Shown: positions 51,701-58,999, counted from the first letter of the stretch. The stretch is DNA of 64,000 bases from Cristatella mucedo (GCA_009760855.2 WPIO01000002.1:10550501-10614500); one strand, 5' to 3'. The notes: generated from the sequence alone by a model not told the origin. Numbers and translations are program-made.

Positions 51701-53545
51701 ACAGAGAAAACTAGCTTGTACAAGGCAGTTGAATCGGCAAGAGGGATAGTAGAAATTGTGAAAAGTAGTTTACCTCAAACAGATCCCTAAGGTAACCCAC
51801 ACTTTAAAGACTCACAAGATGACCATTTGCCGTGGACATTTACTCTCTGAAATCTTCCACTGAGATAGGACCTTGACCATTTTAGAATAATGCATGTAAT
51901 GCCTAGACGAGACAACCGGCGCTCGAAGACTTTGTAGATCAATACTATGACAAGCTGCCGACAGATCCAGCAGAAGTAGCAGAGACACTATACCTAGGTC
52001 GGCAATCCTGAGAAGGCCATTATATACTCAAAGCAGTGCTGACTGAGTCGATTGGTAAGATAGGACCGCTAGTGCTAGCTTTGCAGCTCTGATATAAGTG
52101 TTTGACTGGTCAGACACTAGTCGCTCCGGTGTCTTTGATAGGAATGGCAAGAGGGAGACGGTGCAGTAGAAATTGCTTATACATCAAAAAGCCACTTTGA
52201 CTCGGACAGCGCTATAGATAACTCTCCAGTGTAACACCCATACACTTGGCCCCTATAGCTCTGTAAATTTAACAAAAGTTGTACACGTGTTCAACCAGAG
52301 CTTTCAATAGGCACATTATAAACAAAACCTCGTGCACGGGTGCACGTTCGCGAGCATGCATGCACTCACGTGTCCGCATGCGACCGCATGCAAGGACATA
52401 CATCATGTGGCAAACGATTAACACGTTTGTCACGGATCTTCGTGTGTGAATACACGTTGGCACATGCACAATATTGCCACACCCGGGCCTTGTTAAAAGC
52501 AATCACAGTTGTGGTTGGCTAAGTGAGAGCCGATCGACTGGCAGTCACGACGACATTCATACAGTGACCAAAGCCTGGCTCGTTTTGATGTGATCGTTAG
52601 CCCACACTCCCTGCTTCCGGTGAGCCTCGAAACCAGGCCTAATTTCCGGTTCGAATAAACACTAGCAGGCCTTCTCTGTTCAATCTTGATACACAAGCCA
52701 AAGCACCAACAGTGGCTCTACAAAGCTCTACGAAGCTCTACGAAGCAGCTCAATCGGCAGCTGAATCACGGCACACATCTCTCCAGGACATGAAAACTCA
52801 ATGTGAGCAACATATGTGCGTGCATGTGTGCATACAGACCGAGAGGCGCAAACATGTGACCACACCGCTGACGTAAGCCTGTGCTCTCTTTGGACTCATA
52901 CAAGGGTCTTAATTTCAAGTACACAACAGACCGGAATGATAGTCACGATCAGCCGACAGAGCAGCATGCACAAATCAGCGCTTGCTTGCTACCTACGGGT
53001 TAGATGTACCGTGTACCGTGTACCCTAGATTAGCGCCGAGCAATTTGGGCAGGAAAGGAACAGGAATGTGTACAAGCTCAGGACACAGGGGCCTCGATCA
53101 ATGACTGGCAAGCCTTCCGACGAAGCCCACAGCCTCGATTCAAGCTTTTAAAGCTCGCAGCCGGTACAGCCGACTCCGTGCTCCCTGCTCCTAACTGCTC
53201 CCACACATGTCTCAGCAGACAAAGAGCTAACAAACAACCGGCGCTCGAGGACTTGTACATCAATGCTATGAAAAGTTGCCGACAGATCCAGCAGAAGTAG
53301 CAGAGACACTCTACCTAAGTCGGCAATCCTGAGACGGCCATTATATACTCAAAGCAGTGCTGACTGTGTCGAGTGGTAAGATAGGACCGCTTGTGCTAGC
53401 TTTGCAGCTCTGATATAAGTGTTTGACTGGTCAGACACTAGTCACTCCGGTGTCTTTGATAGGAATGGCAAGAGGGAGACGGTGCAGTAGAAATTGCTTA
53501 TACATCAAAAAGCCACTTTGACTTGGACAGCGCTATATATATATA

Positions 53546-53599
<54 letters not shown>

Positions 53600-53600
53600 A

Positions 53601-53642
<42 letters not shown>

Positions 53643-55873
53643 CTCTCCAGTGTAACACCCACACACTTAGCCCTTATAGCTCTGCAAATTTAACCAAAGT
53701 TGTGCAAGAGCATCAGCCAGAGCTTTTAATAGGCACATTATAAACAAACAAAACCGCGTGCAATCCCGCCACACAGTGCCGACGAGTACCCCTGCTCGAC
53801 TGCTGTGGCAGCACTCCGCTGCACCGCCTCGGACTAGGCTGGCAGATGGTGAGTGAGCGAGGGGCTGCCCCTTCCTGCTCCCTACATGATCCGGCACCGT
53901 GAGCACATCATGGCAAGCCCAGAGCAGCCGCCCGAGCACGTGCGCTCGCGCAGATCAGTACAGGCGGCTACTTCTCAGCCGAGTCGTTTCTCAGATCTGA
54001 GCTGCAATCAGAGCTCAGAGCTCAGGCATCCTCCTCTTACAATCCTGCTGATGCATTCTATGCACGCCGGCATGCGGCCAGCTCCCCCCAGGCAGCCGCA
54101 GCAGCCAGCGCTTCGCTGCCATGCATTGCACCACGACTGCACCGGTTCCTACGACCCAGCAGCTCGAGGACGGCAAAAACGTCACCGGGGAAGAGCACGC
54201 CGGCTCGGTCTCGTTTAACGAAGCGAGGGCAACGACCAAGCAGAGGCTGGACGGTGCTGTTCAGAGGCAGCCGCAGGGCTGAGCTGCTCAATAAGGATTC
54301 ACACGCCCAGACTTCCGGCCACGTCACTGCTTGCAGGAAACGTCTCGTGCGGTCATGGGGTTCGAGCTGGCTGAGGGGAGTAGCAAAGCTGGGTTAGGGC
54401 ATTGGGAAAGGCTGAATGAACGGCACGAGGGCCCAAGCACGTACCGGCATGATGCTCGCCTGTGGTTGCCTGCTCGCCAGTCCAGCTTGTGGGCGTCTTG
54501 AACAGCTCAATGCTTCGGTTCAGCGACGTGTTGAGTGTCGTCGGGCTGCCACTATTTTCCACACCCACCGCCGGCGGCAGCAGCGGCGGTGCCACCGGTG
54601 AGCCGGCGGCAGCAGCAGCGGCGGCGGCAGCCATCTTGCGGCTCAGTTCGAGCAAGGCGAGGGCTTTCTTCTCTGCGCTGCCGCCACATCGTTCGGCTGC
54701 GTCATCCGCCGGCAGACGGCTCGCGAGAGTGAATGGAGACGCGTCCGGTGAGCCGCTGCCGCCACCGCCCCTGCTGCTCGGCTCACGGCGAGACGATGCA
54801 TCGCCGGGCAGCGTAGGAGATATGCACAGCGAAGAAGCATCCAAGGTCAGGTGATGCAAGGTGCCGTCCTTGCCCGTACAGTCACCAGCGCCATTGCCAT
54901 TGGCGCTCGACAAGGAGTCCTCAAGATGACTATCGACCAACTGCTTCTGGGGCGTAGCACCTCGCTCGACCCCTGCATCGGCCCCAGCCACGCAACTCAC
55001 TTTGCCGGTCCTCGGCATCAGAGAAACGGCGAATCGCAGCGACGACGCGTCGCTAGGCACCGGAGCGCGGTCCTCAAAGTCAGCCGCCTCGACGCGAGCG
55101 CTCGCTTCGCACTGGCGCCGCGGGCGCACTGGCGCCTCGAACGTCTCGTTGAGCACGCAGCGGGCCTGGCTCACCGAACGCTCAGCCCCGTCGAAGCTCC
55201 CCGGGCTGCCGCTGGCCTCTTCGGCGAGCGGTGATGCGCTGCCCAAGTCGTTCAATACGAACGTCGTGTCGCCGCCGCTGCCGCCGGCGTCATCTCTGTC
55301 GTCGCTGTTCCCGCGATCCGGCGCCACCTTCGACAGGAGCACGAAGATCCCCGAGTTGGCGGCGCAGCTGAAGTAGCGCACGTCTCGCACGGAGCCATCG
55401 TTCTTGCCACTGCCAGCCGCCGCATCGGCGGCGCACAGCTCGATGCCGCACCAGACGTCCGCGGCGAAGTGCACTGGCCCGCAGTAGCGCAGCGTGCCTC
55501 GGCGCGCTCCGCCGACGATCACAGGGCAGCCAACGGTCAGGTGTGCCAACGACGTTGAGCTCGGCGGCGCCGGCGGCTCCATGCCGGCAGCAGTGGCGGC
55601 AGCGAGGCCCTGGGGCTCGATGACACGGCTGCCCACCGCCTCGAGCCAGCTGCTGCCAGCTGCCTGATCGTACGCGGATGATAAATCGGCTGCAGCCGCC
55701 TCGGCAGCGGCTGCAGGGGCAGAGGCGGCCAGCGAGCGGTCGTCAGCGGAGCAGCTTCGGTCCGCTACCGCAGCTGCTGTCGATGCTGCTGCCGCTGTCA
55801 ACTGGTCGTCTGCAGACAGAGCAGCAACAGCAGCTGTGCCGGCCGCCCGATAGTGTCTGGGTGGCACCAGCAT
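15244..55873 (-). CDS. CAP-Gly plus MTUS/ATIP-type coiled-coil microtubule protein, 17 exons
   Basis: Joining 55873-54445, 49896-49762, 49629-49559, 43375-42589, 37518-37484, 37343-36933, 35563-35381, 29021-28874, 28682-28473, 26228-25696, 19768-19687, 19479-19348, 19235-19162, 17748-17650, 17215-17096, 16918-16650 and 16024-15244 gives 5499 nt, an open 1832-residue protein; every junction is GT-AG and in phase. Residues 112-183 are a CAP-Gly domain with GKNDGSV. About 190-1290 is Ser/Ala/Pro/Gly-rich. From about 1296 it matches the MTUS1/MTUS2 C-terminus: SISALAVLLRY, a long coiled coil, HLPKEVESLMTVVDMKNAEI (1451-) and MSMNCEELQYRLHD (1539-1552), then a Ser/Pro tail. CAP-Gly domains bind EEY/F tails of tubulin and EB proteins; MTUS proteins bind microtubules. 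An in-frame stop lies upstream of the Met, at 55928. One or more phase-0 exons may be missing between 25696 and 19768, and 5' exons are unknown. The C-terminal family call is strong; the link to the CAP-Gly exon is inferred. Confidence 0.78.
16650..16918 (-). CDS. MTUS-type gene exon 16, family signature
   Basis: 269 nt between cgcccccag and CAGCG|GTGAGT; phase 0 in, 2 out. Coiled coil ending HESREKLRMSMNCEELQYRL followed by HDVT, which matches the ExESxxNxRLSMENEELxxKLH end of the MTUS coiled coil. Confidence 0.9.
17096..17215 (-). CDS. MTUS-type gene exon 15, family signature
   Basis: 120 nt between ttccgtgcag and CTG|GTGAGC, phase 0. Encodes HLPKEVESLMTVVDMKNAEI and QKLRKEYNESKKL. This aligns with the MTUS1/2 segment of the form LExELESLKAVLEIKNEK, the clearest family marker here. 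Confidence 0.9.
17413..17595. repeat. (GTAG)n and (GGA)n tracts in an MTUS-type gene intron
   Basis: GTAG-type repeats at about 17413-17463 and an almost pure GGA run at about 17515-17595. On the gene's strand the latter is a long CCT pyrimidine tract just after exon 14. Confidence 0.9.
17650..17748 (-). CDS. MTUS-type gene exon 14, coiled coil
   Basis: 99 nt between aacgttgcag and CAG|GTGACG, phase 0. Encodes NKLQTLQRERDELCGQYRRV and EDALTKDADVKVQ. Confidence 0.85.
18175..18460 (+). mobile_element. L2-type LINE 3' end
   Basis: ACTAAAAACGCATACATTTA, the 3' UTR with CATGCTGACC, then AAAGCGCCTAGAAAGAGATT, GTTCTCTGAGGGCGCTTTAT and (ATT)/(GTT)n. Lies antisense in the intron between exons 13 and 14. 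Confidence 0.85.
19162..19235 (-). CDS. MTUS-type gene exon 13, coiled coil
   Basis: 74 nt between gcggctgtag and CAG|GTAGCT; phase 1 in, 0 out. Encodes AIKACCAEEINDAVTKATEE and KNNLQ. Confidence 0.8.
19348..19479 (-). CDS. MTUS-type gene exon 12, coiled coil
   Basis: 132 nt between ccgttgaag and GAAG|GTAAAT; phase 1 in and out. Encodes GALEAELSSTAAATLRAAAE, HEARVAQLQGERAETVAELQ and GQIE. Confidence 0.84.
19687..19768 (-). CDS. MTUS-type gene exon 11, coiled coil
   Basis: 82 nt between ttcttgtag and CTCG|GTACGT; phase 0 in, 1 out. Encodes LNAFSTPRLAARNKELERRL and SEATVKL, heptad-like. Confidence 0.82.
20100..20250 (+). mobile_element. tRNA-derived SINE, plus orientation
   Basis: A tRNA-like head with the B box GGGTTCGAGTCC near 20156, then the body CACTGCAAGCGGAAGTGATG, the reverse complement of the body in the minus-oriented copies. 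Confidence 0.68.
21205..21350 (-). mobile_element. tRNA-derived SINE
   Basis: AAAAGCCTCTTTTTGTACAG, AAAAGGATCGCCCACAGCAG and GGATTCGAACCAACGACC, matching the family pattern. Confidence 0.72.
21395..21490 (+). mobile_element. L2-type LINE tail
   Basis: AAAGTGCCTAGAAAGAGGTT, then CTCTTAGGTTACTATACAAAT and an AT-rich end. Confidence 0.72.
21800..21875 (-). mobile_element. L2-type LINE tail
   Basis: (AAT)n, then TTGCATAGCACCCTCAGAGA and CTCAATCTCGTGCTAGGTA. Opposite orientation to the copy 300 bp upstream. Confidence 0.75.
22330..22365. repeat. (CAG)n tract, 12 copies
   Basis: Pure CAG run in the intron between exons 10 and 11. Confidence 0.96.
22540..22620 (+). mobile_element. L2-type LINE tail, diverged
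   Basis: GATTCTCTTCTTATGGTACT followed by ATACAAACATATGATATTAT, the decayed tail. Confidence 0.5.
24480..24775 (+). mobile_element. L2-type LINE 3' end with a trace of the RT C-terminus
   Basis: Plus frame reads KAWSSLPTDATALPDLTTC and KKLTCSSTAFA, the end of the LINE protein, then AAAGTGCATAGAACGAGATC, GGTTCTCTTAGGGTGCAATA and (ATT)n. Confidence 0.82.
25386..25422. repeat. 13-bp perfect hairpin with 11-nt loop
   Basis: TCTTGCACTCCCT (25386-25398) pairs exactly with 25410-25422. Lies in the intron downstream of exon 10. Confidence 0.92.
25646..25690. repeat. (CTG)15 tract abutting the exon 10 donor
   Basis: Fifteen pure copies. On the gene's strand the order is GAG|GTGAG then (CAG)15, so the repeat begins at intron position +6. 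Read-through would encode poly-Ser. Confidence 0.95.
25696..26228 (-). CDS. MTUS-type gene exon 10, entry into the conserved region
   Basis: 533 nt between ccgttatctag and GAG|GTGAGC; phase 1 in, 0 out. Starts DQASKVPPPLPRGGVPGSFG, then runs into a helical part ending RRLGTSISALAVLLRYTTEE, which resembles the motif opening the MTUS coiled coil (ALxVVxxHLLxE). A (CAG)15 tract begins six bases inside the intron. Confidence 0.82.
26230..28470. other. Intron between MTUS-type exons 9 and 10
   Basis: GC-rich, CAG/CTG-sprinkled sequence with a (GA)n tract; no LINE tail or coding exon recognised. Confidence 0.45.
27450..27521. repeat. (GA)n tract, about 36 copies
   Basis: Pure GA run in the same intron; CT-rich on the gene's strand. 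Confidence 0.96.
28473..28682 (-). CDS. MTUS-type gene exon 9, Ala-rich
   Basis: 210 nt between tcaatgcag and CGTC|GTGAGT; phase 1 in and out. Starts ERRLKSPQPSAAVAG; includes long Ala runs and RQLPAAAPRRS. Confidence 0.75.
28874..29021 (-). CDS. MTUS-type gene exon 8
   Basis: 148 nt between ctccttgcag and TCAG|GTAGGC; phase 0 in, 1 out. Starts SSMGAAESAPAAAAD and ends VSRRSLAKS. Confidence 0.75.
29575..29760 (-). mobile_element. L2-type LINE 3' end, diverged
   Basis: GCATAGCATCCTAAGAGAAC, CACATCTCAGAGCAGCAGAT and a 3'-UTR-like remnant. No (AAT)n end is left. Confidence 0.6.
29761..32130. other. AT-richer intron stretch
   Basis: Lies between exons 7 and 8 of the MTUS-type gene. A weak tail-like piece with (AAT)n sits at 30245-30345; otherwise no coding frame or known repeat is recognised. 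Confidence 0.45.
32135..33140 (+). mobile_element. L2-type LINE remnant with an opposite-strand copy inside
   Basis: The plus part at 32135-32530 holds a decayed RT C-terminus, and the plus tail is at 33041-33138 (CAGAATAGAGAACTACTTCT, AAGGGTGCTATACAACAAAA). Between them, 32528-32790 is a minus-oriented tail with (AAT)n, CACCTTCAGATAATTGTATC and the 3' UTR. The simplest reading is a later insertion into an older copy. Confidence 0.7.
33470..33502. repeat. Short tandem duplication with A-run
   Basis: ACAGGTCTGTTA occurs twice, separated by an A-run. Confidence 0.8.
34160..34310 (-). mobile_element. tRNA-derived SINE
   Basis: CAGCCTCTTTTGTATAGCGA, GCAATAAAGGATCGCCCACC and GGATTCAAACCCACGACCTC, then a tRNA-like remainder with CAACCACCTTACCTGGTAGT. 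Confidence 0.75.
34561..34615. repeat. Hairpin: 12-bp arms extended to 17 bp with a bulge
   Basis: TGGCGGTCGAGG (34571-34582) pairs with 34599-34610, loop 16 nt. GAACC (34561-34565) and GGTTC (34611-34615) extend the stem past a 5-nt one-sided bulge. Confidence 0.9.
35381..35563 (-). CDS. MTUS-type gene exon 7
   Basis: 183 nt between tgcttgcag and CAG|GTGCGC, phase 0. Encodes CLPVPATVGQRSSLIAPS, TFKAPLPRPAATALVPP and ERASSVASISSQ. Confidence 0.8.
36933..37343 (-). CDS. MTUS-type gene exon 6
   Basis: 411 nt between gtgccctag and AAG|GTAACA, phase 0. Begins GSPPPPPVQPANQ and carries KRNPPRSRWADISKQLEESR, a basic/aromatic segment, followed by Ala/Ser-rich sequence and a Gln5 run. Confidence 0.82.
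37484..37518 (-). CDS. MTUS-type gene exon 5: 35-nt micro-exon
   Basis: Acceptor gattgtag and donor AAG|GTGAGG enclose 35 nt coding PGSAGQHGQEK. It enters in phase 1 and leaves in phase 0; without it, exon 4 and exon 6 would be out of frame. Confidence 0.65.
37530..42580. other. Intron between MTUS-type exons 4 and 5
   Basis: About 5 kb. Contains the CA duplication, weak L2-type tail pieces at 40410-40450 and 40900-40945, and CAG-type imperfect repeats near 41740-41815. A splice-bordered 163-nt segment at 41246-41408 is discussed under rejected items. Confidence 0.45.
39720..39835. repeat. CA-rich tandem duplication, about 61-bp unit
   Basis: GGACGCAGTGCATCAAACAC and its near copy GGACGCAGTGCACCAAACAC each lead into CTTACCGACACACACA runs. 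Lies in the intron between exons 4 and 5. Confidence 0.88.
42589..43375 (-). CDS. MTUS-type gene exon 4: Ser/Ala-rich linker
   Basis: 787 nt between ctttttcag and GTCG|GTGAGT; phase 0 in, 1 out. Starts DSTVVLIARQD and holds LDGTFVLSG, VLDTTVTLS and VDGSFVGD, repeats of a short D-x-T-x-V-L-like motif. The rest is basic and Ser-rich (SHSRRSSLGSLVEFG), typical of a disordered microtubule-binding linker. Confidence 0.82.
43550..43642. repeat. Two tandem copies of a 45-46-bp unit
   Basis: CCCCATTGAGGCAGCCGGCA starts both copies; they differ at about one base (AAATGCACTG versus AAACGCACTG). Located 175 bp upstream of exon 4. Confidence 0.92.
44010..44420 (-). mobile_element. LINE 3' end, second family (as at 46.0 kb)
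   Basis: TCTGTAACTCCACAAAGACT, GGCTTTCGGTACACATTCGG, AGTAGCATGGAAG-like and AGCTTCTGTCACCAACG segments match 46.0-46.4 kb. The 3' end differs from the L2-type copies with the (ATT)n tail. Confidence 0.78.
44975..45115 (-). mobile_element. tRNA-derived SINE
   Basis: CAACAGCCTCATAAATATAG, GAGCAATAAAGGATCGCCCA and GGACTCAAACCCACGATG, matching the family pattern with decay in the B-box region. Confidence 0.7.
45230..45960 (-). mobile_element. L2-type LINE 3' part, decayed
   Basis: Minus frames contain KIVCRQRRSCHNIQLFCSLH, the counterpart of RLVCRERRSCHITPLLADLH in the 11.4-kb copy, and a diverged tail near 45260-45295. Confidence 0.75.
46000..47785 (-). mobile_element. LINE with reverse-transcriptase core, second family
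   Basis: Two overlapping minus frames, 47715-47446 and 47473-46865, give an RT core broken by one frameshift near 47470: SAIVRPILKKPGLDTEVLAN, YRPVS, ALLDLSAAFATIDHDVLLER, TCGVPQGSVLSPLLFSIYTQ, then HFYAGDTQLYLSF and NFLKLNDDRTELL. The catalytic box, normally F/YADD, reads YAGD, so one active-site Asp is lost. Downstream the frame decays further to the family's 3' end near 46000. Placed with the L2/CR1-like non-LTR group by motif order. Inactive. Confidence 0.92.
47795..47885 (-). mobile_element. L2-type LINE fragment (MGKPSV region)
   Basis: Plus-strand TGGGTTTGCCCATAACTATT is the reverse of the MGKPSV-coding segment of the 11.4-kb element. A small piece abutting the other LINE. Confidence 0.6.
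48390..49440 (+). mobile_element. L2-type LINE, decayed RT to tail
   Basis: Plus frames show SLLVMLDFSEAFDT, then a better-kept stretch at 48748-48984 (ATNFLKLNDNKTNLLIMGKP, SVTRKLENLTLQIGSTSISS), and finally the tail CACCTGAATAGAAATTAAGT and TTATTATCATTATAATTA. Many stops and frameshifts. Confidence 0.85.
49559..49629 (-). CDS. MTUS-type gene exon 3
   Basis: 71 nt between cgttgcag and GAG|GTACGG; phase 1 in, 0 out. It encodes GSWLQDTSLGGCDKLSELVT and KSCE. Confidence 0.72.
49762..49896 (-). CDS. MTUS-type gene exon 2
   Basis: 135 nt between ttcatctcag and TCCG|GTAAGA; phase 1 in and out. It encodes DRWLPDDDIASLIQ, LESLALAKQFEGLSDHSD and more; acidic, helix-prone. Confidence 0.75.
50535..50805 (-). 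mobile_element. L2-type LINE 3' end, well preserved
   Basis: (AAT)n, AAGCGCCCTCAGAGAACTTA, TCTTTCTAGGCGCTTTACAT and a 3' UTR nearly identical to that of the copy at 11.4 kb. Truncated before the coding part. Confidence 0.88.
51520..52335 (-). mobile_element. L2-type LINE, decayed RT; contains duplication copy 1
   Basis: Minus-strand translation yields IVSLLLLLDLSAACHSID (RT DLSAAFDTID motif) and, near 51640, the CGAACCATCGAAATGGGCTC segment homologous to the reference copy. Stops are frequent. 51912-52335 is repeated at 53234-53761. Confidence 0.75.
53234..53761 (-). repeat. Duplication copy 2 of LINE-derived sequence, with (AT)n insertion
   Basis: Nearly identical to 51912-52335, including GATCCAGCAGAAGTAGCAGA and AGTGTTTGACTGGTCAGACA. 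It differs mainly by about 105 bp of (AT)n at 53532-53642, where copy 1 has GCTATAGATAAC. Direct orientation. Confidence 0.88.
53532..53642. repeat. (AT)n tract
   Basis: About 110 bp of nearly pure AT with a few phase shifts, inside duplication copy 2. Confidence 0.95.
54445..55873 (-). CDS. MTUS-type gene exon 1: CAP-Gly domain
   Basis: 476 codons from Met to the strong donor CCG|GTACGT (phase 1). After an Ala-rich lead, residues 112-183 carry GARRGTLRYCGPVHF, WCGIEL and GKNDGSV...VRYFSC, all hallmarks of CAP-Gly. A Ser-rich linker with DTTFVLN and VLNETF follows. A possible acceptor (ctgctgcag) lies 30 bp upstream of the ATG, so this may not be the first exon. Confidence 0.88.
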
Positions 55874-55929
55874 GGACCCTCTGGCAGTTGGCTGTTTTTT
55901 CTGCAGCAGACGATTACTAACTGCTGATT

Positions 55930-58880
55930 AAGACTACCAAAGAAATTAGCTTTCCAATCGGGCAAAACCGGCAGCAATGCAACGAGATGGCAGCCACTTG
56001 CCCACGCAGTGATAGCGCCGCCACTGCGGCCGCCGCCGTTGCCGCTGTCGCCGCCCCGCCTCTGCTGCTGCCACCGCTGCTGCCGCCGCTGCTGCTGCTA
56101 GCTCGGCCCTGTTCGGGTTAACACACCTGAGACTATATCACTCTCCCGCCTACCGACCCCCCAAATGCTCTCTATTCAGTCCTCACCTGCCTCGCCCAGT
56201 TAGTGTTGCTGCTGTCTGAAGGCGTGGCTGCCAATATGAGAGCTGCCGGAACTCCCTGGGCACCTAAATGGATGGCATATAGGTGCTTGCTTCACCGGCC
56301 CAGGTCAGCCCGGCCCTGTCTCCCACAGCAGGTGAGCTGCAAATGCAGCAGGCCGGTGTAGCAAGCCAGTCCAGCAGGCCAGTGCTGGCGGCAGACAGCT
56401 CCAGTGCGCTCGGCTCACCTCGGTGGGCGAGAGTAGCTTTCACTATGCTATGGATAATCAATAAGCTGACAGGCATTCAGCACCAGCTACCGGTAGTCGA
56501 AGAAGAAACTGATGCCCCAGGTCAGGAGAACCGCCGAGGCACCTTAGCTGACCCCGAGGCTCGCGCGCATGTGGGAGAAGTGGGAGGGAGGCACACGAAT
56601 AAATAGAGAATCCCCCAGAGGCGCTACCGACTAGGCCGATGCAAGTAATCCTGTTACAGCTAGGGCAGAGGCATGTCGCGGCAGCAAGCGTGGCGCAGCA
56701 CGTGAGCGCCGCCGCGTGACCTCGCTGGATGAGCAGCATGGATGGATCCGGTTCGATCCAGTAGAGCGATGATCGCTCAGCGGCAATCTCGCTTCACAAG
56801 TCACACCTCTCGATCATCACTTCGCCTCTCAGGGAGGCGCCTGTCCAGGACAGGAGAGGGAGAGGACATGCTGGCACATGCCTTGGTCCACTGCCCACCG
56901 TCCCCTTGGGGAAAGCAGACGGCAGGCAGCTCTAAAGGCTCCGGCTACGGAAAAGTGGGACACTTGCTTGAAATTGGCAGCATTGCTGTGAGCTTGGCTC
57001 CGAAGCTACCGTCGTCGTCATCGTGGCGGCCGGCTAGCTGCAGCAGCAGCAGCTGCGGCCCAGAGGCAGCACAAGGGCAGAGGCAGCAACCAAGCAGGTG
57101 GTCGCAATGCTGCAAAGCAACCACACGAGCCAATCGACCGTTCATTAGCTAACGAGCGGTGCAAATATTTGCCGTTCAACTGTAAGCAAGCAGTGGGTAA
57201 AAGGGATCCAATCTGTGGTTACACATAACATACAGGACAGATTGCAGGACTTGACATGCTTCTGCTTCGAAGTCAAAGGCTGTGCATGCCAAAGCATGGT
57301 TTGGTTACATAGCAGGACCGTCGACTTTGCTTTTTGGAAATCTCTAAATCGATAGCCGACAGACCAGCTGCCGGTGGCTAATCTGCAGAGACGTCACCGA
57401 GCAGAGGAAAGCATAGGAAAGGTCGGCAGTAGAAAGAGGCTATTACTGAGAGCCATTGTGAACGCTCGACGACACATCAAGTCATGATGAACAGAATACT
57501 GAAAGTAGAGCATACAAACGAAAGCAGCTATTTAGAGTGGCCACCAGGGGCTATTTAGATGCATTGGCAGGCAATAAAAAGCGGTGAGAAATGAACAGCC
57601 ACTGAAGGGGATAGCAGTAAAGGAAATAATAATTATAAGAAATAAGTCACTTGTAAAGCATCCTAAGAGAACTAGACCTCTCTAGGCAGTCTACATGTGC
57701 TGGAAGGTTTCCTAAGCACCGGAGCCCTAGTGGAGTGAACAGCATTGCTGTATTTCCGTTCCACTTCGTCACCGACGGCAGGTTTATAATAAAGGCACCG
57801 CCGCTGCTGTCGAATGTGCTAGCAGTGAAGACGGCAGCCAAGCACGGATGCCGTACAGAGAGATCTGCTGGATGCTGGTGAAGCATCGAACGTATATCAA
57901 CAGCTGCTGGCCGATGGGCCAAGTACCGAGAACACCAATCGCACACTCCCATGCGTTTATAAAATGCTACACAAACAAACCGGCGAGCAAACGAAACGCC
58001 GGGCCGTGAGCTGGCCCACAGGCAAGCTGCCAGCACGCTGGATCGACAGTGCTAGCTGTTATGGGCAGCTGGGCAGCACAACAAGGCAGGCAGGCAGGCC
58101 GGGTTGGCAACCCATTCGCCCACATGTTATCAGACACGCTCGGCAGAGAGAGGGGTGCCAATAAGCCTCAGATAGCATGCTGGCTCAATGTCGAGGTGGC
58201 TCCACGAGGTCTTGGTGATCGGCAGCTGTCGGCATCGTCAGCCGGAAAAGCTGAAAGCAACGGCTGCCCGATCAGGAGACAAGGCGGTGCCTTAAGTGCT
58301 GGCATGAGCAGCATCCTGCATGGGCACTCTCAGCGACAGCGCTTATCGCCGGGAGGGATGGCTCGGGAGGGAAGGCGAAGCGGTTGGTTATCAGCACAAG
58401 CGACGACGGCGATGGCGACCGGACCGGCTGAGAGCGGGAAAACGAAGCCGATCGTCGCATCGCTGAGGGGTGCCCGCAGATCCAGGGCCGATTGGCGCCG
58501 GCCTTAGGCGCCCTCGCAGTCGACACACTACCAGCCACCACGCGCTGGCTGCCGCCGATGCAACGACGAAGCACGTGGCGGCTACACAACGCTAGAGCTG
58601 CCTGCACGAGAGGCTGCACGATACGCCAACGAGAAGCGCTCGTCCGGCGAGCGAGCCCAGTCCATCGCCGGCTTTCCCGTTCGCTCGAACGGAATAGTAG
58701 TTACAAAAGCCGCTGGCGAAAAATTGGGAAAGAATAGAGAGGCATGCCTTTGCACGCCTCACGGCACTCGACTGGGCGAGGCTGCTCACAGAAATGCGAA
58801 CGGCTCGTGCGGTCTCAGGGATAGGAGCGGGCGCTTTGAAAGAGCATTGGTAAAAGAGACAACCACGTCTGACACTGCCG
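55930..58880. other. Region upstream of the MTUS-type start, nothing coding recognised
   Basis: GC-rich near 56000-56110 (CCG/CTG imperfect repeats), otherwise mixed. An L2-type tail sits at 57625-57700 (minus; GCATCCTAAGAGAACTAGAC). Untranslated 5' exons of the minus-strand gene may lie here or in the CpG-rich block beyond. Confidence 0.4.
57625..57700 (-). mobile_element. L2-type LINE tail, diverged
   Basis: (AAT)n remnant, then AAAGCATCCTAAGAGAACTA and CTCTCTAGGCAGTCTACATG. Confidence 0.62.
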
Positions 58881-58929
58881 AGAGAGAGAGAGAGACAGAC
58901 AGACAGCCAGACAGACAGACAGACAGACA

Positions 58930-58975
<46 letters not shown>
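58881..58975. repeat. (GA)n, (CAGA)n and (CA)n compound microsatellite
   Basis: GA run, CAGA units to about 58930, then about 22 CA copies. Confidence 0.95.
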
Positions 58976-58978
<3 letters not shown>

Positions 58979-58999
58979 GCGGGGCCAACTGCCCTGTGT

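Larger units (their letters stand above)
49900..54440. other. Intron between MTUS-type exons 1 and 2
   Basis: 4.5 kb dominated by LINE remnants and the duplication. No further exon with splice borders could be supported. Confidence 0.45.
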
